This document shows positions 25,794 to 34,068 of a DNA stretch of 64,000 bases, piece after piece. The position numbers were made by a program, and so were the translations under genes. The notes below the pieces were generated by a model. The model searched no databases and was not told where the DNA came from. It saw only the letters and a list, made by a program, of their open reading frames with translations. The DNA is taken from assembly GCA_900319005.1 (NCBI GenBank), contig ONMV01000002.1, positions 1 through 64,000 on the forward strand, written 5' to 3'. Within the stretch, counting starts at the first letter, position 1. Every line of letters starts with the position of its first letter. The DNA comes from an uncultured Bacteroidales bacterium. GTDB lineage: Bacteria > Bacteroidota > Bacteroidia > Bacteroidales > Paludibacteraceae.

Positions 25794-26697
25794 GACATCC
25801 CTCTTGTTAAGCGAATTAGAGGGACATCTGTTACGTCCGTCCAATAAAGCGGATAACCTTATTTATGACATCACGGCGCATGAATGCCCGAACGTCATGC
25901 GTGAAATAGCTCGTCTTCGAGAAATCAGTTATCGTGATGGTGGAGGAGCCACAGGCAATGAGATGGACATCGATGAGATGGACACGATGCCTAAACCCTA
26001 CCATCAGTTAATCGTATGGGATCCTGAACATCAGCAGATTATCGGGGGCTATCGATACCTCATTGGTACGGAAGCAGAGATACGAGACGGACAACCTTTC
26101 ATCACATCGGCGCATTTATTTCATTACTCCGACCGCTTTATCCGGGATTACCTGCCTCATACGATTGAGTTCGGTCGGGCGTTCGTTCAGCCCATGTACC
26201 AGAAACGGGAGATGGGAGTCAAAGCGCTCTTCGCTTTGGATAATATATGGGACGGAATCGGAGCTGTGCTCTATAACCACCCGGAAGTACGTTGGATGAT
26301 CGGAAAAGTGACCATCTATCCGGATTATAACGTCACGGCGCGCGAGTTGATTTACGAATACCTTCGTCGCTACCATATGGGGGAAGAGGGACTCTTTGCC
26401 CCTTATCATCCCTTCACCAATCACCAATTACCGACAGAACTGCCCTTCAGCGGAGACGACAAGCAGGAGAACTACCATATTCTCCAGCGTGCAGTACGAG
26501 AGCAAGGAACGGTGATTCCTCCGATGTTCTCCGCCTATCTCAACCTCACCAACGATATTCTTTTCTTCGGAAACGCGGTGAACGATGAGTTGGCTAATGT
26601 CTATGAAACAGGTATCATGGTGGATATTCAGACCGTCTATACTGAGAAACTGGATCGTTATATGACTCCCTATAAACAATGGTTAGAGAGCAAATAA
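25768..26697 (+). CDS. glsB: Glycine-lipid N-acyltransferase GlsB
   Basis: A 309-residue GNAT-fold acyltransferase related to OlsB and hemolysin-like proteins. Motifs are REISYRDGGGATGNEMDIDEMD near residue 50, QIIGGYRYLIG near 90 and IEFGRAFVQPMYQKR near 130. It acylates the amino group of glycine using acyl-ACP. ATG 25768 lies within the end of glsA, so the two are translated in coupled fashion. It overlaps the yggS fusion gene by 19 bp. Confidence 0.82.
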   Translation: MKPIIPPVETSLLLSELEGHLLRPSNKADNLIYDITAHECPNVMREIARLREISYRDGGGATGNEMDIDEMDTMPKPYHQLIVWDPEHQQIIGGYRYLIGTEAEIRDGQPFITSAHLFHYSDRFIRDYLPHTIEFGRAFVQPMYQKREMGVKALFALDNIWDGIGAVLYNHPEVRWMIGKVTIYPDYNVTARELIYEYLRRYHMGEEGLFAPYHPFTNHQLPTELPFSGDDKQENYHILQRAVREQGTVIPPMFSAYLNLTNDILFFGNAVNDELANVYETGIMVDIQTVYTEKLDRYMTPYKQWLESK

Positions 26698-28070
26698 AAA
26701 AGGTACGCGCGTCTATACCTACGTACGTCACGCTCGTGTGCGTGAGTAAGTTCCAACCCGTCGAAGCTATCCGCGAAGCCTACGATGCTGGAGAGAGACA
26801 TTTCGGAGAGAGCCGTGTGCAGGAGTTACAACGCAAAGCAGCACTCCTCCCCGATGATATTCACTGGCATTTCATCGGACATCTGCAGACCAACAAAGTG
26901 CGTGATCTGCTCAAACTAAGACCGTATCTCATCCAGTCGGTAGATTCGGTCAAACTGCTTCGTGCAATCAACGACGAAGCCGCTAAACAGGGGATCATAC
27001 AAGACGTCCTCCTCGAACTCCATGTAGCCAAAGAGGAAACCAAAACCGGTTTCACACCGGAGGAGATCATTCACTCCTTCACGCCTTCACTCCTTCACTC
27101 CTTATCCAACGTCCGCATATGCGGACTGATGTGCATGGCGACGAATACGGACGACGAGACGGAGATACGGCGTTGTTTCAATTTGGCTAAATCGCTCAAT
27201 GATCAAATAAATCGTACATTGTACATTGCTCCTTCGTACATTCTCTCCATGGGCATGTCCGATGACTACTTGATCGCCATCGAATGCGGTGCTACAATGG
27301 TACGTATCGGTTCCACCATCTTCGGCGAAAGAAATCTGTCAGGCGAAGCCGGTCTTACAGAGAAGCGGTCTGTCAGTGAAACGGTCTGTCAGGCGAAGCC
27401 GCTCTCACCCAAAGCGGTCTTCTTCGACCAAGACGGAGTACTCTTCGATTCCATGCCTTTTCATGCACAATCGTGGGCATATGCAATGAATCATTATGGT
27501 CTGCCATTCACAGAGGAGCAGACTTATCGCAACGAAGGGCGAACCGGCTCGTCGGTCATTCATGAGGCACACCTTAAAGCGTACGGAACGGAACCTTCGC
27601 AAGAACTCATAGAGGAGATCTACCGTCTCAAATCCGACACCTTCAACCGCCTTACAGGAGGACAACTGCCCCCTCTTATTCCGGGCATACGCGAGGTGTT
27701 ACAATACTTACATGCGCACGGAGTACAATGTTGGGTAGTCACCGGTTCGGGACAACACTCGATTCTGGATAAGTTAGAAACAACTTTCCCTGACATCTTC
27801 TCCGGTTTCATCACCGCGTATGATGTCACGCATGGCAAACCCGACCCGGAACCTTATCTCAAAGCTTGGGAACGTTGTGGGTTTGATAAATCCGAATGTA
27901 TGGTAGTGGAAAATGCCCCTCTTGGAGTGCGTGCCGGCAAAGCGGCGGGGCTCTTCACTGTTGCGGTTAATACAGGCATCCTGCCCGATAAAGCGCTTAC
28001 TGACGAACAGGCGGACCTCGTCCTGCCTAACATGTCCGCGCTATTATCCCGATTACAGCAAACCCTCTAA
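26679..28070 (+). CDS. YggS (PLP homeostasis) fused to a HAD phosphatase
   Basis: A 463-residue fusion. Residues 1-220 are YggS, a PLP-binding alanine-racemase-like barrel (LVCVSKFQP with PLP Lys24, FIGHLQTNKV, SMGMSDDY, MVRIGSTIFGERN). Residues 245-463 are a beta-phosphoglucomutase-like HAD domain (FFDQDGVLFDS, VVTGSGQ, GKPDPEPY, VVENAPLGVRAGKAAG). The linker (GLTEKRSVSETVCQAKPLS) is encoded by a dispersed repeat at 27336-27416. Two other repeat-derived stretches occur in the YggS part (HSFTPSLLHSLS and NRTLYIAPSYIL). The fusion appears to have formed through the repeat. Confidence 0.88.
   Translation: MVREQIKKVRASIPTYVTLVCVSKFQPVEAIREAYDAGERHFGESRVQELQRKAALLPDDIHWHFIGHLQTNKVRDLLKLRPYLIQSVDSVKLLRAINDEAAKQGIIQDVLLELHVAKEETKTGFTPEEIIHSFTPSLLHSLSNVRICGLMCMATNTDDETEIRRCFNLAKSLNDQINRTLYIAPSYILSMGMSDDYLIAIECGATMVRIGSTIFGERNLSGEAGLTEKRSVSETVCQAKPLSPKAVFFDQDGVLFDSMPFHAQSWAYAMNHYGLPFTEEQTYRNEGRTGSSVIHEAHLKAYGTEPSQELIEEIYRLKSDTFNRLTGGQLPPLIPGIREVLQYLHAHGVQCWVVTGSGQHSILDKLETTFPDIFSGFITAYDVTHGKPDPEPYLKAWERCGFDKSECMVVENAPLGVRAGKAAGLFTVAVNTGILPDKALTDEQADLVLPNMSALLSRLQQTL
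27204..27242 (+). repeat. Coding-sequence repeat shared with the HAD-HD gene
   Basis: AAATAAATCGTACATTGTAC followed by ATTGCTCCTTCGTACATT. It matches the minus-strand copy at 9861-9897 but is translated one frame apart. Confidence 0.8.
27336..27416. repeat. GACCGCTTC/CTGACAGACC repeat at the yggS-HAD fusion junction
   Basis: Minus strand shows repeated AGACCG plus GCTTCGCCTGACAG and GTTTCACTGACAG units. Related copies are at 34826-34868 and 49470-49519. Confidence 0.7.
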
Positions 28071-28760
28071 CTCGCTCAACGAGTGGATAGTTATTAGGCT
28101 TTGGTCGCCGGTCGTTGGAGATTTGCCATTTTCTCGATCGAAGAAAATGGCGCTTATTCCCGCATTTTGGGCACCGAGGATATCGGCGGTCATACTATCA
28201 CCGATCATCACTACCTCATTCGCTTGCAGACCACAACGACGAAGTGCCTCCTCAAAGAATCGTATATCCGGTTTGTCGTAACCGATATCCATGGATATAT
28301 ATGTGTCCTCAAAATAGCTCAATATCCCTGCTTTCTCCAATCGACTACGTTGCAGATGACCGAAACTATTGCTCGCAGCAAACAAACGGTACCCTTTCGC
28401 ACGCAGATACGTCAATAACTCTTTTGCACCATGCACCAACGTGTGTGTCTGTCCCCATGCTGCACGAAAAGAATGCTTGAACGGCTCTACCGATACATCC
28501 GGAAAACCCGCACGCGCACAGAACTCCGCAGGGTATAACTCCATCACCTCCCCTATCGTATGCAGACCATGCTTCGCTTCCGAGAACAATCTCCCTGAAA
28601 TCTCAAAGAACAACGCAAAGAGTTCGTCGTCCGTCCGTTTCTGATCGCTGATTGCGCACTGTGAAATACTCCGCAGCGCATAATCAAAAGCCTCCCTGCA
28701 ACATGGGATATAATCCAGCAAAGTATCGTCTATATCAATAAAAATAGCCTTAAATTGCAT
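28053..28760 (-). CDS. YjjG-type HAD pyrimidine 5'-nucleotidase
   Basis: A 235-residue HAD hydrolase. Motif I is FIDIDDTLLDY (residues 8-18), motif II FAASNS, and motifs III/IV GYDKPDIRFFE and VMIGDSMTADILGAQNAG. It fits the YjjG family, which dephosphorylates (non-canonical) pyrimidine nucleoside monophosphates. It overlaps the 3' end of the yggS fusion by 18 bp in convergent orientation. I see no clear promoter box upstream. Confidence 0.86.
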   Translation of the reverse strand: MQFKAIFIDIDDTLLDYIPCCREAFDYALRSISQCAISDQKRTDDELFALFFEISGRLFSEAKHGLHTIGEVMELYPAEFCARAGFPDVSVEPFKHSFRAAWGQTHTLVHGAKELLTYLRAKGYRLFAASNSFGHLQRSRLEKAGILSYFEDTYISMDIGYDKPDIRFFEEALRRCGLQANEVVMIGDSMTADILGAQNAGISAIFFDRENGKSPTTGDQSLITIHSLSELEGLL

Positions 28761-28775
28761 TTTTTCGTCTTAAAA

Positions 28776-28808
28776 TTTGCTCATCTCAAAAAAAAGCAGT
28801 ACCTTTGC
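28776..28808 (+). promoter_or_regulatory. Promoter of the tRNA-Pro transcript
   Basis: TTTGCTCATC from 28777 (-33) and TACCTTTGC at 28800-28808 (-7). Confidence 0.6.
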
Positions 28809-28833
28809 ACCCGATTTTGCTAAAAGGCAAAAC

Positions 28834-28892
28834 GGTAGTAGTTCTTATCTCGCGTTACTCGAACGATTTACTACCCTTTTGCGAAGCAAAAA
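28834..28892 (+). repeat. Insertion-like leader with duplicated tRNA 5' end
   Basis: GGTAGTAGTTC at 28834-28844 repeats the 5' part of the tRNA (28895-28905). TACTACC at 28869-28875 can pair with it. The inner word CTTATCTCGC...CTCGAACGATT recurs at 51832-51856. It looks like an inserted short element with an 11-bp duplication. Confidence 0.55.
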
Positions 28893-28967
28893 CGGGTAGT
28901 AGTTCAGCCCGGTTAGAATGCCTGCTTTGGGAGCAGGAGGTCGTGAGTTCGAATCTCGCCTACCCGA
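28893..28967 (+). tRNA. tRNA-Pro (anticodon TGG)
   Basis: A 75-nt cloverleaf: acceptor CGGGTAG/CTACCCG, D-arm with GTTCAGCCCGGTTAGAA, anticodon stem CCTGC/GCAGG around loop TTTGGGA (anticodon TGG), T-arm with GGTTCGAATC-like GAGTTCGAATCTC, discriminator A. CCA is not encoded. Confidence 0.95.
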
Positions 28968-29045
28968 CTAACCACCACAGTATTTTTGCAATCCTATGCA
29001 AAAGTACTGCTTTTTTTTGACATGTGCAAATAAAATAATAAAAAA

Positions 29046-29078
29046 TTTGCATAATTCAAAAAAATGTTGTACCTTTGC
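29046..29078 (+). promoter_or_regulatory. Promoter of rho
   Basis: TTTGCATAATTC from 29046 (-33) and TACCTTTGC at 29070-29078 (-7), with a 5' leader of about 60 nt. Confidence 0.65.
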
Positions 29079-29141
29079 AGTCGATTTCGATAGAGAGTCT
29101 TTCTGTCGGGATATTTTCCTAAGAAAAATATAAACACATTT

Positions 29142-30884
29142 ATGCAATACGAATTACAAAAACTCGAGCGTATGTCGCTCGAAGAGGTACGCGAAATAGC
29201 TGTTAGTATGGGTCTTAGTCCCCGTCGTAGTCAGTCAATTCGCGAGATCAGTTATGCTATTTTGGATGCCCAGGCGGACAACCGAGCTGCCGTTGTTCAG
29301 GCGAAAGAAGATGCACGCGAGGCAGCGGGGCTTCCCTCTAAGCGTGAGCGTGTACGCGGAGTAAAAAGGACTGCCGCTAAAGTGAACACCTCCAATCTCA
29401 AGAGCGAACAGGTATTGGCTACCGTTGGCTCGGAGAAAGAAGAAATGGCTCAGATGCAGGAACAGCTCAAAGCCAATAATCATCAACCCAACAAGACGGT
29501 GAAGTCAGCTGTGCCCCTTGTAGCCAAAGAAGAGCCGACGGTTCCTAATGAGGAGATGAATGTACCGCAGGTAGCCAATGAGCAACCCGTAGTAGAGCAG
29601 CCCAAGAAGAAACGCGGAAGACCTAAGAAAGTTCAGAGCCAAGAGACGAAAGTTGAGAGTCAAGAGACGAAAGTTGAGAGTCAAGAGACAAAAGTTGAGA
29701 GCCAAGAGACGAAAGTTGAGAGCCAAGAGGAAAAGAATGAGTTTGTAATGCCTAACTTGGGAGAGAACGTCATTGCGATGGGCACCTTAGAGTGTGCGCC
29801 CGACGGTTACGGATTCCTCCGCTCGGCGGATTATAACTACCTCCCCTCTCCCGACGATGTGTATGTAAGCAAAGATCAGGTACGTCAGTACGGTCTCAAA
29901 CCGGGCGACACCGTAGAGTGCTCCATCCGAGTTAACCCCCAACCGGATAAGTTCTTCCCGATGGAGAAAGTGATCCGCATTAACGGTTTGGCTCCTGAGT
30001 TGGCGAAGAAACGCGTGGCATTTGAGAACTTGACACCACTCTTCCCGGATCAGAAGTTCAAACTCTGTGTAGGTAACCGTCAGGATAGTTTGAGCGTACG
30101 AATAATTGACCTGTTCTCGCCTATCGGCAAAGGTCAGCGCGGACTGATCGTAGCTCAACCGAAGACCGGTAAGACGGTGTTACTCAAAGAGTTAGCCAAT
30201 GCTATTCTGCATAATAACCCCGAGGTATATATGATTGTTCTGCTGATAGACGAGCGCCCGGAAGAGGTGACGGATATGCAGCGCAGCGTGAACGCGGAGG
30301 TGATTGCGTCCACGTTCGATGAACCTGCGGACAACCATGTACGCGTGGCGAATATTGTTCATGAGAAAGCGAAACGCTTGGTGGAGAGCGGTCACGATGT
30401 AGTGATCCTCTTGGATTCGATCACGCGTCTGGCACGTGCCTACAACACGGTCGCTCCTTCGAGCGGAAAAGTGCTGAGCGGAGGTGTCGAAGCTCAAGCT
30501 TTGCATAAACCCAAACGTTTCTTCGGTGCTGCACGAAACATCGAGAACGGAGGATCGTTGACGATTATTGCGACCGCTCTGACGGAGACCGGTTCGAAAA
30601 TGGACGACCTCATCTTCGAGGAGTTCAAAGGAACGGGAAACATGGAGTTACAGTTGGATCGCAAATTAGCTAACCGCCGAATCTTCCCTGCCGTAGATAT
30701 TCCTGCATCGAGTACGCGTCGTGACGACCTGCTGTTACCGCCTGACGTGATCAGCCGTATGTGGCAGATCCGCAAGATGCTCAGTGACATGAACGGCCAG
30801 GAAGCGATGGAGAAACTGAGAGCATACATGGAGCGGACGGAAGACAATGACGAGTTTTTGTTAGCTGTTAACGGAAACCGCTAA
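29142..30884 (+). CDS. rho: Transcription termination factor Rho
   Basis: A 580-residue hexameric RNA helicase that ends transcription. The N-terminal Rho domain ([15 protein letters not shown]) is followed by a charged low-complexity insertion of about 150 residues, usual in Bacteroidota. Then come the cold-shock-like RNA-binding domain ([22 protein letters not shown]) and the ATPase with P-loop [10 protein letters not shown] near 340 and Walker [16 protein letters not shown]. The insertion contains SQETKVE four times in tandem plus SQEEKNE. It has its own promoter downstream of tRNA-Pro. Confidence 0.97.
   Translation: MQYELQKLERMSLEEVREIAVSMGLSPRRSQSIREISYAILDAQADNRAAVVQAKEDAREAAGLPSKRERVRGVKRTAAKVNTSNLKSEQVLATVGSEKEEMAQMQEQLKANNHQPNKTVKSAVPLVAKEEPTVPNEEMNVPQVANEQPVVEQPKKKRGRPKKVQSQETKVESQETKVESQETKVESQETKVESQEEKNEFVMPNLGENVIAMGTLECAPDGYGFLRSADYNYLPSPDDVYVSKDQVRQYGLKPGDTVECSIRVNPQPDKFFPMEKVIRINGLAPELAKKRVAFENLTPLFPDQKFKLCVGNRQDSLSVRIIDLFSPIGKGQRGLIVAQPKTGKTVLLKELANAILHNNPEVYMIVLLIDERPEEVTDMQRSVNAEVIASTFDEPADNHVRVANIVHEKAKRLVESGHDVVILLDSITRLARAYNTVAPSSGKVLSGGVEAQALHKPKRFFGAARNIENGGSLTIIATALTETGSKMDDLIFEEFKGTGNMELQLDRKLANRRIFPAVDIPASSTRRDDLLLPPDVISRMWQIRKMLSDMNGQEAMEKLRAYMERTEDNDEFLLAVNGNR
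29637..29741 (+). repeat. Five 21-bp tandem repeats in rho
   Basis: Units of AGCCAAGAGACGAAAGTTGA plus G encode SQETKVE. Near-identical units suggest recent expansion. The core GAAAGTTGAGAG is the complement of the CTCTCAACTTTC-type words repeated at 37357-37383. Confidence 0.85.
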
Positions 30885-30905
30885 CTGCGATTGACGATCC
30901 TAAAT

Positions 30906-31056
30906 AATTGACGATTTGACGATTGACGAGGTACGATTGATTGACCATTGAAAAAATTGACGATTGTCAGCCACGTAAAATCGGAAAAGTGTTCATCCCG
31001 CGAAGCGGCAAATCGTAAATAACTCGTAAATCGTAAATCTGTAAATCGTCAATATA
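30906..31056 (-). repeat. Composite intergenic repeat, copy 1 (between rho and aroQ)
   Basis: Contains a 47-bp block (30906-30952) identical, in inverted orientation, to 37309-37355. It also has CCGCGAAGCGGCAAATCG (30998-31015) and ATCGTAAATCTGTAAATCG words. The whole rho-aroQ gap is repeat; no gene seen. Confidence 0.85.
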
Positions 31057-31061
31057 TTAAA

Positions 31062-31517
31062 ATGAAGATTTTAATTTTAAATGGACCGAACCTCAATCGT
31101 CTGGGGTTACGCAAGCCGGAGATATATGGCTCCCGGACGATGGCACAGATTTTGCTGGAGATCCAGCAGAATTGGCCGGAGGTTCATTTTGTCTATAAAC
31201 AATCGAATCATGAGGGCGACCTCATCGATTGGATACAAAACCTCTCCCCGACCCTTCCCTCAAGGGAGGGAGAAGAAGGATTTGCCGGTATCGTGCTGAA
31301 TGCAGGCGGTTACAGTCATACGAGTGTGGCGCTGCGCGATGCGATCGAAGAGAGCGAGGTACCGGTGGTGGAAGTGCATATAAGCGATATCCACGCGCGC
31401 GAACCTTTTAGAAATACAGACTTACTCACAGACGTGTGTGCCCACACGATAATCGGACATGGAACAAATGGATATAAAGAAGCTGTGGAACATATTATTA
31501 CTGCTGCTGGTTGCTAA
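31062..31517 (+). CDS. aroQ: Type II 3-dehydroquinate dehydratase AroQ
   Basis: A 151-residue enzyme of the shikimate pathway that dehydrates 3-dehydroquinate. Motifs are ILNGPNLNRLGLRKPEIYG, then KQSNHEGDLIDWIQ, VLNAGGYSHTSVALRDA and PVVEVHISDIHAREPFR. Between LIDWIQ and FAGIVLNAGG the protein has about 14 extra residues (NLSPTLPSREGEEG), encoded by a palindromic repeat. The insertion falls in a surface helix-loop, so activity may be kept. The start lies just after an intergenic repeat, and the 3' end overlaps the TonB-dependent receptor gene. Confidence 0.93.
   Translation: MKILILNGPNLNRLGLRKPEIYGSRTMAQILLEIQQNWPEVHFVYKQSNHEGDLIDWIQNLSPTLPSREGEEGFAGIVLNAGGYSHTSVALRDAIEESEVPVVEVHISDIHAREPFRNTDLLTDVCAHTIIGHGTNGYKEAVEHIITAAGC
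31241..31276. repeat. CCCTCCC-type palindromic repeat inside aroQ
   Basis: CCTCTCCCCGACCCTTCCCT then CAAGGGAGGGAGAAGA. The CTTCCCTcaAGGGAGG core is a hairpin. It matches 49671-49702 closely and 12983-13009 more loosely. Confidence 0.85.
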
Positions 31518-33768
31518 TATCTCTTTGGGTGCAGAAGTGAGCGGACGTGTGATCGATTACGGCACGAAGAAAGCCATCGATTTTGCGAACGTGAGCGTTG
31601 AGAAACCTTCCGTCAGCGGTCAGCCTTCAGAACTGATCACCGGTACGATCACCGATACGGAAGGAAAGTTTGTACTCAACCTCAAAGACGGCAACTATAC
31701 GCTGGTCGTTTCATTCATGGGCTATACGGAGCAACGCAAGGAGATCACCGTATCGGGCAAGGCGCTCAACGTAGGACGTATCCAACTCAAAGAGGACAGC
31801 AGGATGCTGAACGAGGTGGAGGTAGTAGGTCAAGGGACATCCATGCGGTTTGAGTTGGACAAGAAAGTGTTCACGGTAGATCAGAACATCTCTTCCGCAG
31901 GTGCGTCCGTAACCGATGTGTTAGAGAACATCCCTTCCGTGGATGTAGATCAGGAGGGAACGATCTCCCTGCGCAATTCGGAAGACGTAGAGATCTGGAT
32001 CAACGGCAAGCCTGCCGGTCTGAACTCCGAGAACCGCGGACAAGTACTCAAACAAATGCCTGCGGGAACGATTGAGAAGATCGAGTTGATTACCAACCCC
32101 TCCGCCAAATACTCCCCAGAAGGTACATCGGGTATCATCAATCTGGTGATGAAAAAAGACCGTTCAGCCGGTTATTACGGCTCTATTCAGGCGGGATTGG
32201 ATTATTCTTTAGCATCCCCGTGGACCACTCCTCCGGGTGTGAATGCAAGTTTTAACATCAATTTCAATGCAGGACCGGTGGACGGCTATTTCAACGTCGG
32301 TTATCGATATCATACGAGTAACGGAGGAAGCAAGACCGACCGGTATAACTTGGACGGAGAGGGCTCTTCGCAACTCGATTCAGCACTAATCACAAGTCAT
32401 CTGATTCAGGACGGTTTGCAGACCCATAAAGGCGGAGGAATGTTTGCCCGAGGAGGTCTGAACTTCCGTTTGGCGTCCCATTCGACACTCGGTGTGTCGG
32501 GTTTCGGTATGCTGAGCGAACCGAAAGCATTCTATATGAGCAACTCCAACCATCGTACCTATCTGCTGACCGATAAGAACGGCAATGTGCTGCGCGATTA
32601 CGTACGTGACCAATACGGTAACGGTACTCACCCGGGAGGGAATGTGACGCTCGATTATACGTTTGAGATGGACAAACACAAGTTGTACGTCAGTGGTACC
32701 TACAATAACTTCGGTTGGAACCAAGATGTTTATTACACCCAAACGGAGAACGATGCGTCGCTATACCAGAACCAAAGGACCTACAATACGAACCAAGGCA
32801 TAGAGATCAAGGCGGATTATGAGTGGAAACCGACCCAGCAGAGCCGGCTCGAAGCGGGTTATGACTACACCCGTAACTGGGATAAGAACTTCGCAGACGC
32901 CTATAACGACAATGCGGATCAGAGCCACATAGACGAGCTCTTCCCCTACTACTCCGACGTGAACGGTCTGACCCAAAATCATGCGCTTTATATCACGTAT
33001 GGCAACCGTTTCTGGAACAGATTATCGGTACAGGTAGGTCTGCGAGGAGAGTACTACATGCGGCATTTGGAGTCGTTCTACAAAGATCAGAACGGCGCTA
33101 TTCAAGATTCTTACACAGGTATGGAGGGAAAGAAAGATACGGCTTATTTCCAGATTTTCCCGAGTGCCTATATCAGTTATGATTTCGGTAACGGGCATGA
33201 GTTGCAACTCAACTACACCCGTCGTGTGAACCGTCCGCGTGGTCATCAGCTGAACCCGCGCATCGATTTCTCGGATAGCACGAACATCAGTTACGGAAAC
33301 GTGGATCTGCTGCCCGCCTATTCGAATAACTTAGAACTCAATTATCTGAAGACTTGGGAGCGTCATACGCTTTCTGCAGGGGTGTTCTGGAAATACCGTG
33401 AGGGAGCGGTACAGAACTATAAGTACATCGACCCGACCGACCCGACCAAGACGGTAATGAAGAATACCTATTTCAATATCGCGACCCGTCAGGAGTTGGG
33501 AGTTGAGTTGGTAGCAAAGAACAGACTCTTCGGCGAGCTGCTACAACTGACTACGAGTGCCAATTTCTATTGGAACAATATTGCGTCCGTCAATCAGACC
33601 ATAATGCACCAAGGACAGCCAATTGACATTCAATTAGCGGGACAGAATATCTTCGCAGCGTCTGTTAGGCTGAATGCACAGTTCCTGTTCACCAAGAATT
33701 TCAGCGGTCAGCTGACCGCTAACTACCGCTCTCCGCGTGTGGTAGCACAGGGGTACCACAAGTCATAG
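31468..33768 (+). CDS. TonB-dependent-receptor-type outer-membrane protein, 3' frameshifted
   Basis: About 766 residues in this frame. After a signal peptide (LWNILLLLLVANISLGA) come a carboxypeptidase-regulatory-like domain (VSGRVIDYGTKKAIDFANV), a plug-like region (SVTDVLENIPSVDVDQEGTISLRN) and a long beta barrel of the PF14905 type. The frame ends prematurely at 33768 after RVVAQG. An extra G in the GGGG run at 33750-33753 shifts the frame. One G fewer restores VVAQGTTSHSYSID and joins the 3' part to 34051. The start is taken at 31468 (MDIKKL); 31459 is also possible. Confidence 0.85.
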   Translation: MDIKKLWNILLLLLVANISLGAEVSGRVIDYGTKKAIDFANVSVEKPSVSGQPSELITGTITDTEGKFVLNLKDGNYTLVVSFMGYTEQRKEITVSGKALNVGRIQLKEDSRMLNEVEVVGQGTSMRFELDKKVFTVDQNISSAGASVTDVLENIPSVDVDQEGTISLRNSEDVEIWINGKPAGLNSENRGQVLKQMPAGTIEKIELITNPSAKYSPEGTSGIINLVMKKDRSAGYYGSIQAGLDYSLASPWTTPPGVNASFNINFNAGPVDGYFNVGYRYHTSNGGSKTDRYNLDGEGSSQLDSALITSHLIQDGLQTHKGGGMFARGGLNFRLASHSTLGVSGFGMLSEPKAFYMSNSNHRTYLLTDKNGNVLRDYVRDQYGNGTHPGGNVTLDYTFEMDKHKLYVSGTYNNFGWNQDVYYTQTENDASLYQNQRTYNTNQGIEIKADYEWKPTQQSRLEAGYDYTRNWDKNFADAYNDNADQSHIDELFPYYSDVNGLTQNHALYITYGNRFWNRLSVQVGLRGEYYMRHLESFYKDQNGAIQDSYTGMEGKKDTAYFQIFPSAYISYDFGNGHELQLNYTRRVNRPRGHQLNPRIDFSDSTNISYGNVDLLPAYSNNLELNYLKTWERHTLSAGVFWKYREGAVQNYKYIDPTDPTKTVMKNTYFNIATRQELGVELVAKNRLFGELLQLTTSANFYWNNIASVNQTIMHQGQPIDIQLAGQNIFAASVRLNAQFLFTKNFSGQLTANYRSPRVVAQGYHKS

Positions 33769-34051
33769 CTACTCGATTGATATCGGTCTGCGCCATACAT
33801 TCCTGAACAAGCAGTTGGCAGTAGCTCTTAACGTCCGCGACCTGCTGGACAGTCGTGCCCGTCAGAACAGAACTTGGGGTACGGGTTTTTGGCAGTACAG
33901 CGAGAACAGATGGCATAGTCGTTCGGTGAGCTTGACGCTGACCTATAACTTCGGTAATCAGACAGGCAAACATCGTGGACGCAATGAAGGCAATTACGAC
34001 CATGGAGACGATAACTTCGACGACAGCGGAAACAGCAATATGGACGATTGA
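33754..34051 (+). pseudogene. 3' end of the frameshifted receptor gene
   Basis: In the +1-shifted frame the sequence continues as SYSIDIGLRHTFLNKQLAVALNV, RDLLDSRARQNRTWG and SVSLTLTYNFGNQ, the typical last strands of this barrel family, then an acidic Asn/Asp tail. It is the missing C-terminus of the preceding gene, so either the gene is inactivated or the reading of the G run is wrong. Confidence 0.85.
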
Positions 34052-34068
34052 AAGGTGAAAAGTGAAAG

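Noticed and set aside
30906..31056. CRISPR array or terminator in the rho-aroQ gap
   Set aside because: The repeated words are 8-12 bp and irregular. There is no hairpin followed by a T run.
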